Notes: generated from the letters alone by a model not told the origin. A DNA stretch of 64,000 nt from Chryseobacterium limigenitum (GCF_900114875.1 NZ_FPKW01000001.1:525667-589666), one strand, 5' to 3'; counted from the stretch's first letter, positions 19,201 through 27,866 are shown. Program-made: numbers and translations.

Positions 19201-19700
19201 GAATTAAATATTTATTTGATTAATACTTCACGAATATATGAATAATTACAATAATCTTAAATAATTTTAAAAAAAAATAATTAAATATTTTTATTATTTA
19301 ATATTCGATTAACATAATTGATTATTAATACATATTCAATTCCAATCCTAATCATTTCATTTAATGAATATTAACTAAATTTTAAGAATAATAAAATACT
19401 TTTCCACAATATGAATTTGTTCACATAATTATTTCTGAAAACAAAACCATAAGCACTTTTTTTCATTTTATTACTACCTTTAAGACTCTTTTTATAAGAA
19501 TATACCTCTATTTTACATCTACGATTCATAAATTATTAGTTTAACTATATTTTTCATAGTCCTAATTCAAAGAATTTTCCATTTTATTCACCGACTGTTT
19601 TTGCCCGTTCACCGAAAAGGAAACAATTTCAGAAAGATTCTTACAGATCTTTACATCATAAAACAAGCACTATTGCTTAAAACTTTAAACCTTAATTATT
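19201..19700. other. Divergent AT-rich intergenic region between the peptide gene and dps
   Basis: Five hundred bases with promoters for two divergent genes. The left part, next to the peptide start, is nearly pure A/T and shows no element I can assign. The right part holds the conserved operator/promoter at 19587-19653. No other gene or RNA is evident. Confidence 0.6.
19587..19653 (+). promoter_or_regulatory. Putative direct-repeat operator and promoter of dps (LytTR-type spacing)
   Basis: Two TCACCGA half-sites begin at 19588 and 19609, exactly 21 bases apart, with TTTTGCC between them. GATTC at 19636 and CTTTACA at 19649 follow. All four landmarks recur at identical offsets upstream of the bicupin gene (24024-24090), and both 30-bp motifs end exactly 84 bases before their ATG. 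A two-turn direct repeat just upstream of the -33 region is the arrangement bound by LytTR activators, and a LytTR regulator is encoded at 20241. The link to that regulator is inference. Confidence 0.65.
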
Positions 19701-20174
19701 ATGAAAGCAAAAATTGGCATCACAGAAAAAAACACAGAAGCAGTTGCTGAACAATTGGCAAAATTATTAGCTGATGAATTTGTATTGTACACAAAAACAA
19801 GAAATGCACACTGGAATGTAACGGGCGATAATTTTCACGCCATGCATATCTTCTTCGAAAATCAATACAAACAATTAGACGAGTTGATTGACAGTGTTGC
19901 TGAACGCATGCGTAAAATCGGGCATTACGCTCCTGCAACAATGAAACTCTATTTGGAACTTACCCACCTTACAGAATACAGCGACAGAACAAATGACGGT
20001 TTAGGCTTCATGAAAGATCTATTGAGTGATCACGAAAGTATCATTGAATTTCTCCGCGGAAATATCACCCCTTTTGCAGAAGAATACAAAGATTTCGGAA
20101 CCAGCGATTTTATTACAGGCCTGATGGAAACTCATGAAGAAATGGCCTGGATGATCCGTTCATATTTCAGGTAA
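19701..20174 (+). CDS. dps: Dps-family ferritin-like DNA-protection / iron-storage protein
   Basis: A 157-residue Dps/ferritin-like protein of normal family length. The intersubunit ferroxidase motif is complete: His37 in NAHWNV, His49 and Glu53 in MHIFFENQ, Asp64 and Glu68 in IDSVAERM. The family forms 12-subunit cages that oxidise iron with hydrogen peroxide and protect DNA. It is preceded by the shared direct-repeat promoter and followed by a two-component pair, which fits a stress regulon. Confidence 0.88.
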   Translation: MKAKIGITEKNTEAVAEQLAKLLADEFVLYTKTRNAHWNVTGDNFHAMHIFFENQYKQLDELIDSVAERMRKIGHYAPATMKLYLELTHLTEYSDRTNDGLGFMKDLLSDHESIIEFLRGNITPFAEEYKDFGTSDFITGLMETHEEMAWMIRSYFR

Positions 20175-20210
20175 AATTAAAAGCCAAAGTAAAAAATAAA
20201 AAGGAATAAG

Positions 20211-20218
20211 TATATTTG
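20211..20218 (+). promoter_or_regulatory. -7 promoter element of the LytTR regulator gene
   Basis: TATATTTG matches the Bacteroidota TAnnTTTG -7 consensus and lies 22 bases before the ATG. I could not identify a clear -33 element, so this is a single-element call. Confidence 0.45.
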
Positions 20219-20240
20219 TGTAAACTATAAACTTACTATC

Positions 20241-20936
20241 ATGAAAGCTTTGATCGTTGATGACAATGATATAGCAAGAACTACTTTGGCTCATTTGGCA
20301 AAACAGATTCCGGATCTTACCATCGTAAAAGAATACTCTAATGCTGTTGAAGCTTACCATTATTTACAGGCAAATCCGGTAGATCTGATATTTTTGGATA
20401 TCGAAATGCCTGAAATGACGGGAATTGAATTAACGAAAACTCTTTCAGGCAGAGATACCATCATCATTTTCACTTCTTCAAACAAAGAATATGCTTTGGA
20501 GGCTTTTGAACTGAATATTGCCGATTACATCTTAAAACCTATCACTCCCGCAAGATTTTTGCAGGCTATGAGCAAGGCGCAGGCTATTTTTGACAGTAAA
20601 AAAGAGAATGTTCAGGTGAATAAAGATGAGTTTTTATTCGTCAGAGATTCAAATATCACAAGACGTTTAAAGCTGGATGATATTTTTTATGCAGAAGCAA
20701 TGGGTGATTACGTAAAATTTTACACCAAAGAAAAAATGTTTGCCATACACGGAACCATGAAATCTGCGGAAGACCGCTTACCCAAAGATCATTTTATAAG
20801 AGTTCATCGCTCTTATATTATTGCAGTAGGTAAAATTGACACCCTTCAGGATGGCGGAATCATGATCAACGGTAAATTTATTCCCGTGGCCGATGCTTAC
20901 CGAAAAGCTCTCAATACAAGAATGAATGTATTTTAA
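20241..20936 (+). CDS. LytTR-family response regulator
   Basis: A 231-residue protein with a receiver domain (about 1-118: acidic pair Asp7-Asp8, phosphoacceptor Asp53 in FLDIEMPEM, Lys in YILKPI) and a LytTR DNA-binding domain (about 130-231: FYAEAMGDYVKFYT, FIRVHRSYII). LytTR domains bind pairs of direct repeats about two helical turns apart, matching the elements upstream of dps and the bicupin gene. The next gene, 64 bases on, encodes a hybrid histidine kinase that could feed phosphate to it. Control of dps and the bicupin is inference. Confidence 0.9.
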   Translation: MKALIVDDNDIARTTLAHLAKQIPDLTIVKEYSNAVEAYHYLQANPVDLIFLDIEMPEMTGIELTKTLSGRDTIIIFTSSNKEYALEAFELNIADYILKPITPARFLQAMSKAQAIFDSKKENVQVNKDEFLFVRDSNITRRLKLDDIFYAEAMGDYVKFYTKEKMFAIHGTMKSAEDRLPKDHFIRVHRSYIIAVGKIDTLQDGGIMINGKFIPVADAYRKALNTRMNVF

Positions 20937-21000
20937 CACTCTTTGATTCTGAATTCTAATTTAGATTGAATAAGCCATCAATCGTTATTACTATTTACTT

Positions 21001-23208
21001 ATGATCAATACATTTTCTATAATGGGAAACAAACGATTTAGCTATTTTATAATTCTTACATTTATTGCAGGGACTCTGTTATTGATAGCCGTTCAGATCA
21101 ATTCAGCTAAAAATACGAAAGCGCTTATTCAGAATAACAACACGCTTCTCAACGAGCTGCGTTCCAGCAATCATTTAAGAGAAATAGACCGTGATATTCT
21201 GGGTGTGGAAAGCAGAATACGGGCTTCTATCGCAACCAATGACACCACGCATCTGGAAGGTATCAATCAGAAAATCAATCAAATTGAAAATTTTCTCGAT
21301 TCTCTTTCAAAAGACAATACAGATGCCGAAGAAGAGCGTTTGATACACAGACTCAGCGTTCTTGCAATGGAGAAAAAAACGACCAAGGAGAAATTATTAC
21401 ACCGATATCTTTCTTTGGGAAACATGAATGATAATACGTCTATTGCCAATCCGCGTGCAAGATTAATTTCCAACGAAATCACAACAATTACAGCAAAAAT
21501 CTACGAAAGTCGTCAGTTACATATGGTTGAACTCAGTAAACGAAGCGAAGAAATGGGAAGAAAGGCCAGACTTTACGATATTTCTTTATTGATTTTATTG
21601 ATATTGAGTGGCGCTGTTGCCGGTTATCACATACTTCGTCAGTTTAAAAGACAACAATTATTGATAGAAGATTTAGATATTGCAGAAAAGAAAGCTTCCG
21701 TCGCTGCGCAGACTAAAGAAAATTTCTTGGCCAATATGAGCCACGAAATACGGACTCCGTTAAGCGGGATTTTAGGCTTTACCAATTTATTGCAAAAAAG
21801 ACCTTTGGATGAGACTTCTACAGAATTTGTATCATCAATTCAGCGGTCGGGAGAAAATTTAATGGCCATCATTAATGACATTCTTGATTTATCTAAAATT
21901 GAAGCAGGAATGATGCGCATCACACCCGGAACCTTCAGTATTAACGGATTGGTAAATTCTGTAGAAACATTTTTCCTTGAGCGCGCAAAAGAAAAAGAAC
22001 TGACGATTTCCAGCAAAGTAGATCCATCAATTCCGGATACGCTGACGGGAGATGCAACAAGGCTTACCCAAATTTTAGTCAATCTCATTGGTAATGCAAT
22101 AAAATTTACCCATCATGGAAAAGTACACATTGATGTTTACAAAAAATCTCAGACGGAAACCGAAATTGTCCTTGGATTTAAAATTTCAGATACCGGAATA
22201 GGAATCGATAAAGAGAAATTGAGCGAAGTTTTTGAAAGATTTAATCAAGGAGAAGAATCTACCACAAGAAACTATGGCGGGACAGGTTTAGGTCTGTCTA
22301 TTGTTAAAAAATTGATATTGTTACAAAATGGTGACATCAATGTAGAGAGCGAACAGGGAAAAGGAACAACTTTCAGTTTCTACATTCCTTACGGTATTTC
22401 GGAGGAACAGCTTAACACAATAGCTACTGTTAATACTGACTATTTTAAAGATAAATCAAATGTGCCTCTGCGTATTTTAGTGGTTGATGACAATACGATC
22501 AATCAAAGTCTGATGAAACATCTTTTATTACAATGGAATATTGATTTTGATATTGTATCTAATGGTCTGGAAGCCATTCAACAGCTTATTAATCAAACTT
22601 ATGATTTGGTTTTGATGGATATTCAGATGCCTCAGATGGACGGTTATGCTGCAACCCAACAAATCCGTGAAGTTCTGAAATTAGATGTTCCGATCATCGC
22701 AATGACTGCACATGCACTTGCCGGCGAAAGAGAAAAATGCCTGAGCAGGGGGATGAATGAGTACATTTCCAAACCTATAAAAGAGGAAGAACTTTTTAAA
22801 TTAATCTCAAACTTTGGATTAGAAGAAATTCCCCAAACAGAAATGAAAACTGAGAAGATAATTCCAAATTTTAAATACATAGATCTAACGTATATGCAGT
22901 CCATAAGCGGCGGCGATACAACTTTTGAAAAAACCGTTACGCAGCAGTTTATCGACACTATTCCGCAACATTTGCGACAGCTCGTGACAGCTTATCAGAA
23001 TAATGAATTTACAACGGTAAAACTCAGAGCGCACGATCTTAAATCCAGCACAGCTATTATGGGAATTCTCCCTTTAATAGAAGAAAAACTGAATATTCTG
23101 GAAATGGCTACAGAACAAAATGCAACATTGCAACAGGCTTTGGAAGAGGTAAAAAATATTATCGATTTAGCACTTGACGAAACGAAAATTTTCGCAGAAT
23201 CATTATAA
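21001..23208 (+). CDS. Hybrid sensor histidine kinase (TM-sensor-TM-HisKA-HATPase-REC-HPt)
   Basis: A 735-residue membrane kinase. Transmembrane segments at about 15-32 and 195-213 flank an extracytoplasmic helical sensor region of about 160 residues. The phosphoacceptor His248 is in MSHEIRTPL; the ATPase domain has NLIGNAIKFT, DTGIGI and GGTGLGLSI; the receiver has Asp540 in LVLMDIQMP; a C-terminal HPt domain has His678 in AHDLKSST. Carrying both REC and HPt, it can run a complete His-Asp-His relay and pass phosphate to an outside receiver. The adjacent LytTR regulator is the obvious candidate. The signal sensed cannot be read from sequence. Confidence 0.9.
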   Translation: MINTFSIMGNKRFSYFIILTFIAGTLLLIAVQINSAKNTKALIQNNNTLLNELRSSNHLREIDRDILGVESRIRASIATNDTTHLEGINQKINQIENFLDSLSKDNTDAEEERLIHRLSVLAMEKKTTKEKLLHRYLSLGNMNDNTSIANPRARLISNEITTITAKIYESRQLHMVELSKRSEEMGRKARLYDISLLILLILSGAVAGYHILRQFKRQQLLIEDLDIAEKKASVAAQTKENFLANMSHEIRTPLSGILGFTNLLQKRPLDETSTEFVSSIQRSGENLMAIINDILDLSKIEAGMMRITPGTFSINGLVNSVETFFLERAKEKELTISSKVDPSIPDTLTGDATRLTQILVNLIGNAIKFTHHGKVHIDVYKKSQTETEIVLGFKISDTGIGIDKEKLSEVFERFNQGEESTTRNYGGTGLGLSIVKKLILLQNGDINVESEQGKGTTFSFYIPYGISEEQLNTIATVNTDYFKDKSNVPLRILVVDDNTINQSLMKHLLLQWNIDFDIVSNGLEAIQQLINQTYDLVLMDIQMPQMDGYAATQQIREVLKLDVPIIAMTAHALAGEREKCLSRGMNEYISKPIKEEELFKLISNFGLEEIPQTEMKTEKIIPNFKYIDLTYMQSISGGDTTFEKTVTQQFIDTIPQHLRQLVTAYQNNEFTTVKLRAHDLKSSTAIMGILPLIEEKLNILEMATEQNATLQQALEEVKNIIDLALDETKIFAESL

Positions 23209-23258
23209 AATCAAATTTTTTGGATTAATTTATTTCAATCATCAAAAACAAAATCATT

Positions 23259-23810
23259 ATGGAAAACCAAGGTGCATCAGTTGTGATTACCCATCATATT
23301 TTGGATGGTAAGCAGAAAGAATATGAAAATTGGTTAAAGGAAATCGTTCCGCTGACCAAACATTCCGAAGGTTTTATTGATCATCAGATCGTACGTCCTA
23401 TTCCCGATTTAACCTTTGTTTATACTGTAATTATTCGATTTGACACCATCACAAATCTTAAAAAATGGATGGAATCTGATGACAGAAAAAAATTGATTGA
23501 AAAAGCAAATCCTCTATTCAGGAAAAATGATAACTATCAAATAAAATCAGGATTAGATTTTCTATTTAATGCTGAAAATGAAGGAAATAAAATCCCCGTT
23601 CGATGGAAACAATTTCTCGCAACTTGGTCAGCAATTTATCCTTTGTCTATTATCATCCCATTAATTTTAATACCATTATTGAGGTTTTTAAAAATTCCTG
23701 CAAATCATTATTTTGATGCATTGATCAATTCAGGAATCATTGTTTTTATGATGGTATTTGTTGTAATGCCTAATTATACAAAATTGATAAAAAAATGGCT
23801 GTATAAATAA
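23259..23810 (+). CDS. ABM-domain (antibiotic biosynthesis monooxygenase-like) membrane protein
   Basis: A 183-residue protein. Residues 1-105 resemble a ferredoxin-fold ABM domain (SVVITHHILDGKQKEYENWL, EGFIDHQIVRP, FDTITNLKKWM). Two hydrophobic segments (about 127-150 and 160-178) form a membrane anchor. ABM-plus-membrane proteins are common, usually uncharacterised, and may act on quinones or reactive compounds at the membrane. It ends the kinase transcript, with a terminator 27 bases later. Confidence 0.7.
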   Translation: MENQGASVVITHHILDGKQKEYENWLKEIVPLTKHSEGFIDHQIVRPIPDLTFVYTVIIRFDTITNLKKWMESDDRKKLIEKANPLFRKNDNYQIKSGLDFLFNAENEGNKIPVRWKQFLATWSAIYPLSIIIPLILIPLLRFLKIPANHYFDALINSGIIVFMMVFVVMPNYTKLIKKWLYK

Positions 23811-23837
23811 TTGAAAATCATATAAATTGAAAATCAT

Positions 23838-23865
23838 AATCACTGGGAAGTCTCAGTGATTTTTT
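23838..23865 (+). terminator. Rho-independent terminator after the ABM gene
   Basis: AATCACTG (23838-23845) pairs with CAGTGATT (23854-23861) around an 8-base loop, followed by a T run. It closes the 20241-23810 transcript. The rest of the 327-base gap up to 24137 is AT-rich and holds the operator/promoter at 24024-24090. Confidence 0.8.
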
Positions 23866-24023
23866 GTTGTTATAGAGAATATAAAATCTTAATCTAGATT
23901 TTTAGTTGAGAATCATGGAAAATGATCAACTTGATGTATTTAGTATTTGCCTATAAATCAATCCGGATTTCATTTTTTAATTTTAAACCATAAACTAGAT
24001 TCATCATCTACTCCTTTTAAATT

Positions 24024-24090
24024 CTCACCGACTCATTTTGCCTTTTCACCGAATGACTCTTCAAAACCTGATGATTCCTCAGTAGCTTTA
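24024..24090 (+). promoter_or_regulatory. Putative direct-repeat operator and promoter of the bicupin gene
   Basis: The second copy of the element ahead of dps. TCACCGA half-sites start at 24025 and 24046, 21 bases apart, with TTTTGCC between; 25 of 30 bases match the dps copy. GATTC and CTTTACA follow at the same offsets (20 and 33 bases past the motif). TAGCTTTA at 24083-24090 is a good -7 element. The motif ends 84 bases before the ATG, exactly as at dps. Confidence 0.65.
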
Positions 24091-24137
24091 CAATAGAAAT
24101 AAAGACAAACACTAATTAATCAATAAAAACTACTGTT

Positions 24138-25184
24138 ATGAAAAACGAATCATTAAGTTTCAGATATGAACTAGAGAAAAAAGAGCCTCGCACCAATGAC
24201 GGTGGAACCACAAGAGGAGCTTCTGTGACAGATTTTCCTGCTTCTATAGGTATTGCGGGAGTTTCTATGAGATTACAGCCGGGAAGCATGAGAGAATTGC
24301 ACTGGCATGCCAACGCTGCAGAATGGGCTTACGTGATTTCAGGAACTGTTCGTACAACGATCATTCATCCGGACGGGCACAGCTATATTGATAATTTTGA
24401 ACCGGGTGATGTTTGGTATTTTCCAAAAGGTTACGGGCACTCAATACAGGCAACGGGAACAGAAGAATGTCATTTCATTTTAATTTTTGACAATGGTAAT
24501 TTTTCTGAAGACCATACATTCAGTGTTACAGATTTTGTATCATGCATGCCACCGGAAATCGTTGCTCAAAATTTAGGATTAACCCTTGAAGAAGTTGCCG
24601 CATTACCTCAAAAAGAAGCTTATTTCGCAGCAGGAATTGTTCCCGATGAATTATCGTTTAACGCAACCGCCCGTACGCAAGAATCAGATATACAGCTAAC
24701 CAGTTTTCATCGTTATCCTTTGCATGCACAACAACCGAGAATCGTTCCCGGAGGTGGTTTACAAAGATTGGTTACCAGCAAAGAATTTCCTATCAGCAGT
24801 ACGATGTCGGGTTCAATTATAGAATTACAGCCGGGTGCTTTAAGAGAAATGCACTGGCATCCCAACGCGGACGAATGGCAATATTATATTTCCGGACAGA
24901 CAGAAATGTCGGTTTTCTTAGCAGAAAGTACGGTAGTAACTGAAGAATTTAATGCAGGTGATGTTGGTTACGTGCCGATGGGAGCCGGACATTATATCAA
25001 AAATACAGGAGATACGGTTTGTAAAATTTTAATTGGATTTAACAGCGGAACGTATCAGTCCATTGATTTAAGCGAGTGGTTGGCAGGAAACCCGAAAGAT
25101 GTAGTAATCACTAATTTTGGATTGAAAGAAGGCGAAATAGAAAAATTCCCAACGGAGAAGGTTTTTATTCAGTCTAAAAAGTAA
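24138..25184 (+). CDS. Bicupin of the oxalate decarboxylase family
   Basis: A 348-residue cytoplasmic bicupin with no signal peptide. Each half has a metal site: cupin 1 with LHWHANAAEWAYV and GHS, cupin 2 with MHWHPNADEWQYY and GHY (HxH-E-H pattern). The flexible lid that sets reaction type in Bacillus OxdC (SENST) reads SEDHT here (residues 123-127), keeping the key glutamate as Glu124. This favours manganese-dependent oxalate decarboxylation to formate and CO2, but other bicupin activities are possible. The promoter is shared in design with dps, suggesting a stress role. The DUF1275 gene starts 27 bases downstream. Confidence 0.8.
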   Translation: MKNESLSFRYELEKKEPRTNDGGTTRGASVTDFPASIGIAGVSMRLQPGSMRELHWHANAAEWAYVISGTVRTTIIHPDGHSYIDNFEPGDVWYFPKGYGHSIQATGTEECHFILIFDNGNFSEDHTFSVTDFVSCMPPEIVAQNLGLTLEEVAALPQKEAYFAAGIVPDELSFNATARTQESDIQLTSFHRYPLHAQQPRIVPGGGLQRLVTSKEFPISSTMSGSIIELQPGALREMHWHPNADEWQYYISGQTEMSVFLAESTVVTEEFNAGDVGYVPMGAGHYIKNTGDTVCKILIGFNSGTYQSIDLSEWLAGNPKDVVITNFGLKEGEIEKFPTEKVFIQSKK

Positions 25185-25211
25185 GCACTTTCTATTTAAA
25201 TCTATCATTAA

Positions 25212-25925
25212 ATGGATAAGCCTTTAGCTTCAGAAAGCATTTCTTTTTCAGCTAACCAGATCAGGATACAGGAAAGATTAGCCATATTTCTTGCTTTTAT
25301 TGCAGGATACATCGATGCCACAGGTCTTATCAAATGGAAAACATACGTGTCTTTTATGAGCGGAAACACCACGCAGTTAGGCACCTCACTTTCTACCGAT
25401 AAATATGGAATTATCATCACATCGTTTACGGTTATTGCCTGTTTTCTATTGGGAATTTATGCGGGAACCTGTTTATCACTATGTAAAAGAATTAAGAACC
25501 AAATATTAACATTTCATATAGTTTCCGGAATTTTGATTTTCTATACAATAATTGCTTATTTTTATAATATCAATACTATTTCCTCTATTGCAATTATAGG
25601 ATTTTCAATGGGAATTATGAATACGATCGTAACTTCTGTCGGGAACCAGAAAGTAAATACAGATTTTGTAACCGGAACATTAAATAGCTTAGCAAGAAAC
25701 ACCGCAATGTTGAGTATGACCAATAACAAAACAGAAAGAAAACAATATAAAGCCAACGCTATCCATCTTTTATTGCTTTGGATCGGCTTTTTATCCGGTG
25801 CATTTACAGCTCCTTTCCTACTCTCTTTTTTGGGAAATTGGTCTTTTGGTTTTCCTGCGATTTTATTACTGATTTGTGGATCATGGATTTCAGTTTTCAA
25901 TATTAAACTTAACACACACACTTAA
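25212..25925 (+). CDS. DUF1275 (YoaK-type) integral membrane protein
   Basis: A 237-residue protein with about six hydrophobic segments and the family hallmarks GYIDATGLI and FMSGNTTQLG near the N-terminus. The family is widespread in bacteria and has no settled function. It lies between the bicupin and DsbA-like genes with gaps of 27 and 12 bases, so it is probably co-transcribed with them. Confidence 0.8.
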   Translation: MDKPLASESISFSANQIRIQERLAIFLAFIAGYIDATGLIKWKTYVSFMSGNTTQLGTSLSTDKYGIIITSFTVIACFLLGIYAGTCLSLCKRIKNQILTFHIVSGILIFYTIIAYFYNINTISSIAIIGFSMGIMNTIVTSVGNQKVNTDFVTGTLNSLARNTAMLSMTNNKTERKQYKANAIHLLLLWIGFLSGAFTAPFLLSFLGNWSFGFPAILLLICGSWISVFNIKLNTHT

Positions 25926-25937
25926 AACACAATAATT

Positions 25938-26456
25938 ATGTCATTAAAACCAGCCGTCAGCAATACTGACCACGCACAAGGCAATGAGGATGCCAATTTA
26001 GTCATCGTAGAATATGGAGATTATCAATGTCCTTACTGTGGAGCAGCTTATCCTGTTTTAAAAGAATTGATGAACCAGTTCGGAAATCAGATCAAGTTTG
26101 TTTTTAGAAACTTCCCGCTATCCGAAGCGCATCGATATGCAAGATCGGCGGCAATCGCAGCCGAAGCAGCCAATTTACAAGGAAAATTCTGGAAAATGCA
26201 CGATGCGATCTATGAAAATCAGGAATACTTGAATGAAGATTTTCTGTTTGAGTTGGCACAAAAATTACATTTAAATATTGATCAGTTCAAAACAGATCTT
26301 GAAAAACCGGAATTAGCCGAAAAGATTGATGCAGATTTCGAAAGCGGAATTATCAGCGGAGTGAATGGAACACCTTCATTTTTTGTCAACGGAAAAAAAT
26401 TCGATGGCGGCACGGAAGATCTGTTTCAACTTTTGAATGAAAATACGGTTTCTTAA
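25938..26456 (+). CDS. DsbA-family thioredoxin-fold oxidoreductase
   Basis: A 172-residue DsbA-like protein. The active site is CPYC (Cys31, Cys34) in GDYQCPYCGAAY, a helical insert follows, and the cis-proline loop is NGTPSFFVNG. There is no signal peptide, so it is probably cytoplasmic, like the stand-alone DsbA-like proteins seen in bacterial stress operons. It follows the DUF1275 gene by 12 bases. A dithiol-disulfide role is well supported; the partner is unknown. Confidence 0.85.
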   Translation: MSLKPAVSNTDHAQGNEDANLVIVEYGDYQCPYCGAAYPVLKELMNQFGNQIKFVFRNFPLSEAHRYARSAAIAAEAANLQGKFWKMHDAIYENQEYLNEDFLFELAQKLHLNIDQFKTDLEKPELAEKIDADFESGIISGVNGTPSFFVNGKKFDGGTEDLFQLLNENTVS

Positions 26457-26462
26457 AACATC

Positions 26463-26559
26463 GAATCTCGCGCAGCCCGACTTGAACGGAGCTCATTTTT
26501 TGCAAGGGATTTAGCTTGGGAAAAATAGCGGGAGTGGAAGGCGGATTAAGCTGCCCAAA
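26463..26559. repeat. Dispersed structured element, copy 1
   Basis: The left end (GAATCTC, GCAGCCCGACTTGAACGGA) and right end (GGGAGTGGAAGGCGGATTAA then GCTGCCCAAA) are almost identical to 54585-54678. The roughly 40-base middle differs, yet can still fold: GCTCATTTTT (26491-26500) opposes AAAAATAGC (26521-26529), while copy 2 pairs different bases. The outer GCAGC and GCTGC are also complementary. It looks like a structured repeat or RNA rather than a gene. Confidence 0.6.
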
Positions 26560-26650
26560 TAAAAAGCATACAACAAAATCAATTTTTTAAATTTTTTATC
26601 AAAATCGAACGATATTAAACTAGATTAACAGAGATTGAATTTCACTGTAC

Positions 26651-26658
26651 TACATTTG
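26651..26658 (+). promoter_or_regulatory. -7 promoter element of the alpha/beta hydrolase gene
   Basis: TACATTTG fits TAnnTTTG exactly and lies 64 bases before the ATG at 26723. No convincing -33 element is visible at the usual distance. Confidence 0.4.
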
Positions 26659-26722
26659 CTAAAGAATTAAGACAAGAAAATAATTTTAATATAAATTAAT
26701 AAAACAATTAAATACAATAACA

Positions 26723-27544
26723 ATGAGCACACTAAAATTAAAAGACGGAACAGAAATTTTTTACAAAGATCAAGGAAAAGGACAAACTTTGATGTTTCAC
26801 CACGGATGGCCTTTATCATCGGATGATTGGGATGCACAGGTGATCTTCTTCTTACAGAAAGGCTACAGAGTGATCACTCATGACAGAAGAGGTCACGGAC
26901 GTTCTAGCCAGGATATTTACAATCATACCATTGAACAGTATGCTGCTGATGCTGCAGAATTGGTAGAATTTCTTGACCTGAAAGATGTTGTTCACATCGG
27001 GCACTCTACAGGTGGTGGTGAAGTTATAAGATACGTTAACAAATATGCTAATGGAAGAGCTAAAAAAGCGGTTTTAATCAGCGCAGTTCCTCCAATTATG
27101 GTTCAAAGCGACAGCAATCCGGATGGTGTTCCGATGTCTGTTTTTGACGGCATCAGAGACCAAACTCTTAACAACAGACAACAGTTTTACATTGACCTGA
27201 CTTTCCCTTTCTACGGATATAACAGAGAAGGTGCTGACGTGAAAGAAGGTGTACAGAGAAACTGGTGGAGACAAGGTATGATGGGCGGAATTGTTGCTCA
27301 TTACGACGGTATCAAAGCGTTTTCTGAAACAGATTTCAGAGAAGATCTACAAGCAGTTGATATTCCGGTTTTGGTTCTTCACGGAGAAGATGATCAGATT
27401 GTTCCTTACCAAAATGCAGCCTTAAAATCAATTAAATTATTGAAAAACGGAACGTTAATTACTTATCCAGGTTTCCCTCACGGAATGCCAACTACTCATG
27501 CTGATGTCATTAATAAAGATCTTTTAGAATTTATACAGTCTTAA
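26723..27544 (+). CDS. Alpha/beta hydrolase of the non-heme haloperoxidase / esterase type
   Basis: A 273-residue cytoplasmic alpha/beta hydrolase. It has HHGWPLSSDDW after the third strand, nucleophile Ser95 in GHSTGGGE, the acid in LHGEDDQIVP and the late His in FPHGMPTTH. These are typical of cofactor-free haloperoxidases, which act in vivo as esterases or perhydrolases. It has its own promoter element and terminator, so it is a single-gene unit. Confidence 0.82.
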   Translation: MSTLKLKDGTEIFYKDQGKGQTLMFHHGWPLSSDDWDAQVIFFLQKGYRVITHDRRGHGRSSQDIYNHTIEQYAADAAELVEFLDLKDVVHIGHSTGGGEVIRYVNKYANGRAKKAVLISAVPPIMVQSDSNPDGVPMSVFDGIRDQTLNNRQQFYIDLTFPFYGYNREGADVKEGVQRNWWRQGMMGGIVAHYDGIKAFSETDFREDLQAVDIPVLVLHGEDDQIVPYQNAALKSIKLLKNGTLITYPGFPHGMPTTHADVINKDLLEFIQS

Positions 27545-27563
27545 ATTTTAAGATAAATAATAG

Positions 27564-27598
27564 AAAGCCCTTGAATAGTAATATTTAAGGGCTTTTTT
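27564..27598 (+). terminator. Rho-independent terminator after the hydrolase gene
   Basis: AAAGCCCTT (27564-27572) pairs with AAGGGCTTT (27587-27595) around a 14-base loop, then a T run. The 322-base gap to 27866 otherwise holds two alternative promoters for the GH28 gene. Confidence 0.85.
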
Positions 27599-27664
27599 GT
27601 TCTTTTAATGAAATCTTAAATAAAAAATACACTTTTCTCACTTGGTTTAGTTTAAAAAAAATTA

Positions 27665-27717
27665 GTTGAAACTCATAATTTATTTATTTTATCTTTGAAA
27701 ATATGCAATCGATTACA
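27665..27717 (+). promoter_or_regulatory. Promoter with ATCGAT palindromic operator upstream of GH28
   Basis: TTG at 27665 and TATCTTTG at 27690-27697 form a plausible -33/-7 pair. TGCAATCGATTACA (27704-27717) follows at the expected start of transcription and is a one-mismatch palindrome with a central CG, the style of LacI-family operators. Its position suggests repression. Similar palindromes occur at 36490, 50864 and 54697. Confidence 0.5.
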
Positions 27718-27761
27718 ATTAGAGTGTTATTTTTAAATAAAACATTGAAAAAATTTTACAA

Positions 27762-27807
27762 TACAGACAGTGCAGGATAATTTTTTATCACAATTATTTT
27801 AGATTGC
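27762..27807 (+). promoter_or_regulatory. GCAGGATA box and second promoter upstream of GH28
   Basis: GCAGGATAATT at 27772-27782 is the promoter-proximal half of the 21-bp box seen ahead of susC, the aldolase fusion and the other GH28 gene. TAGATTGC at 27800-27807 lies exactly 17 bases downstream, the spacing seen at the other three, but is a weaker -7 match. The distal half of the box is poorly conserved here. Confidence 0.4.
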
Positions 27808-27866
27808 AACAAATAAAGAAAATTATTTAAAATAGTCTTTCTTAAAAACGATACAACTCTACCATT

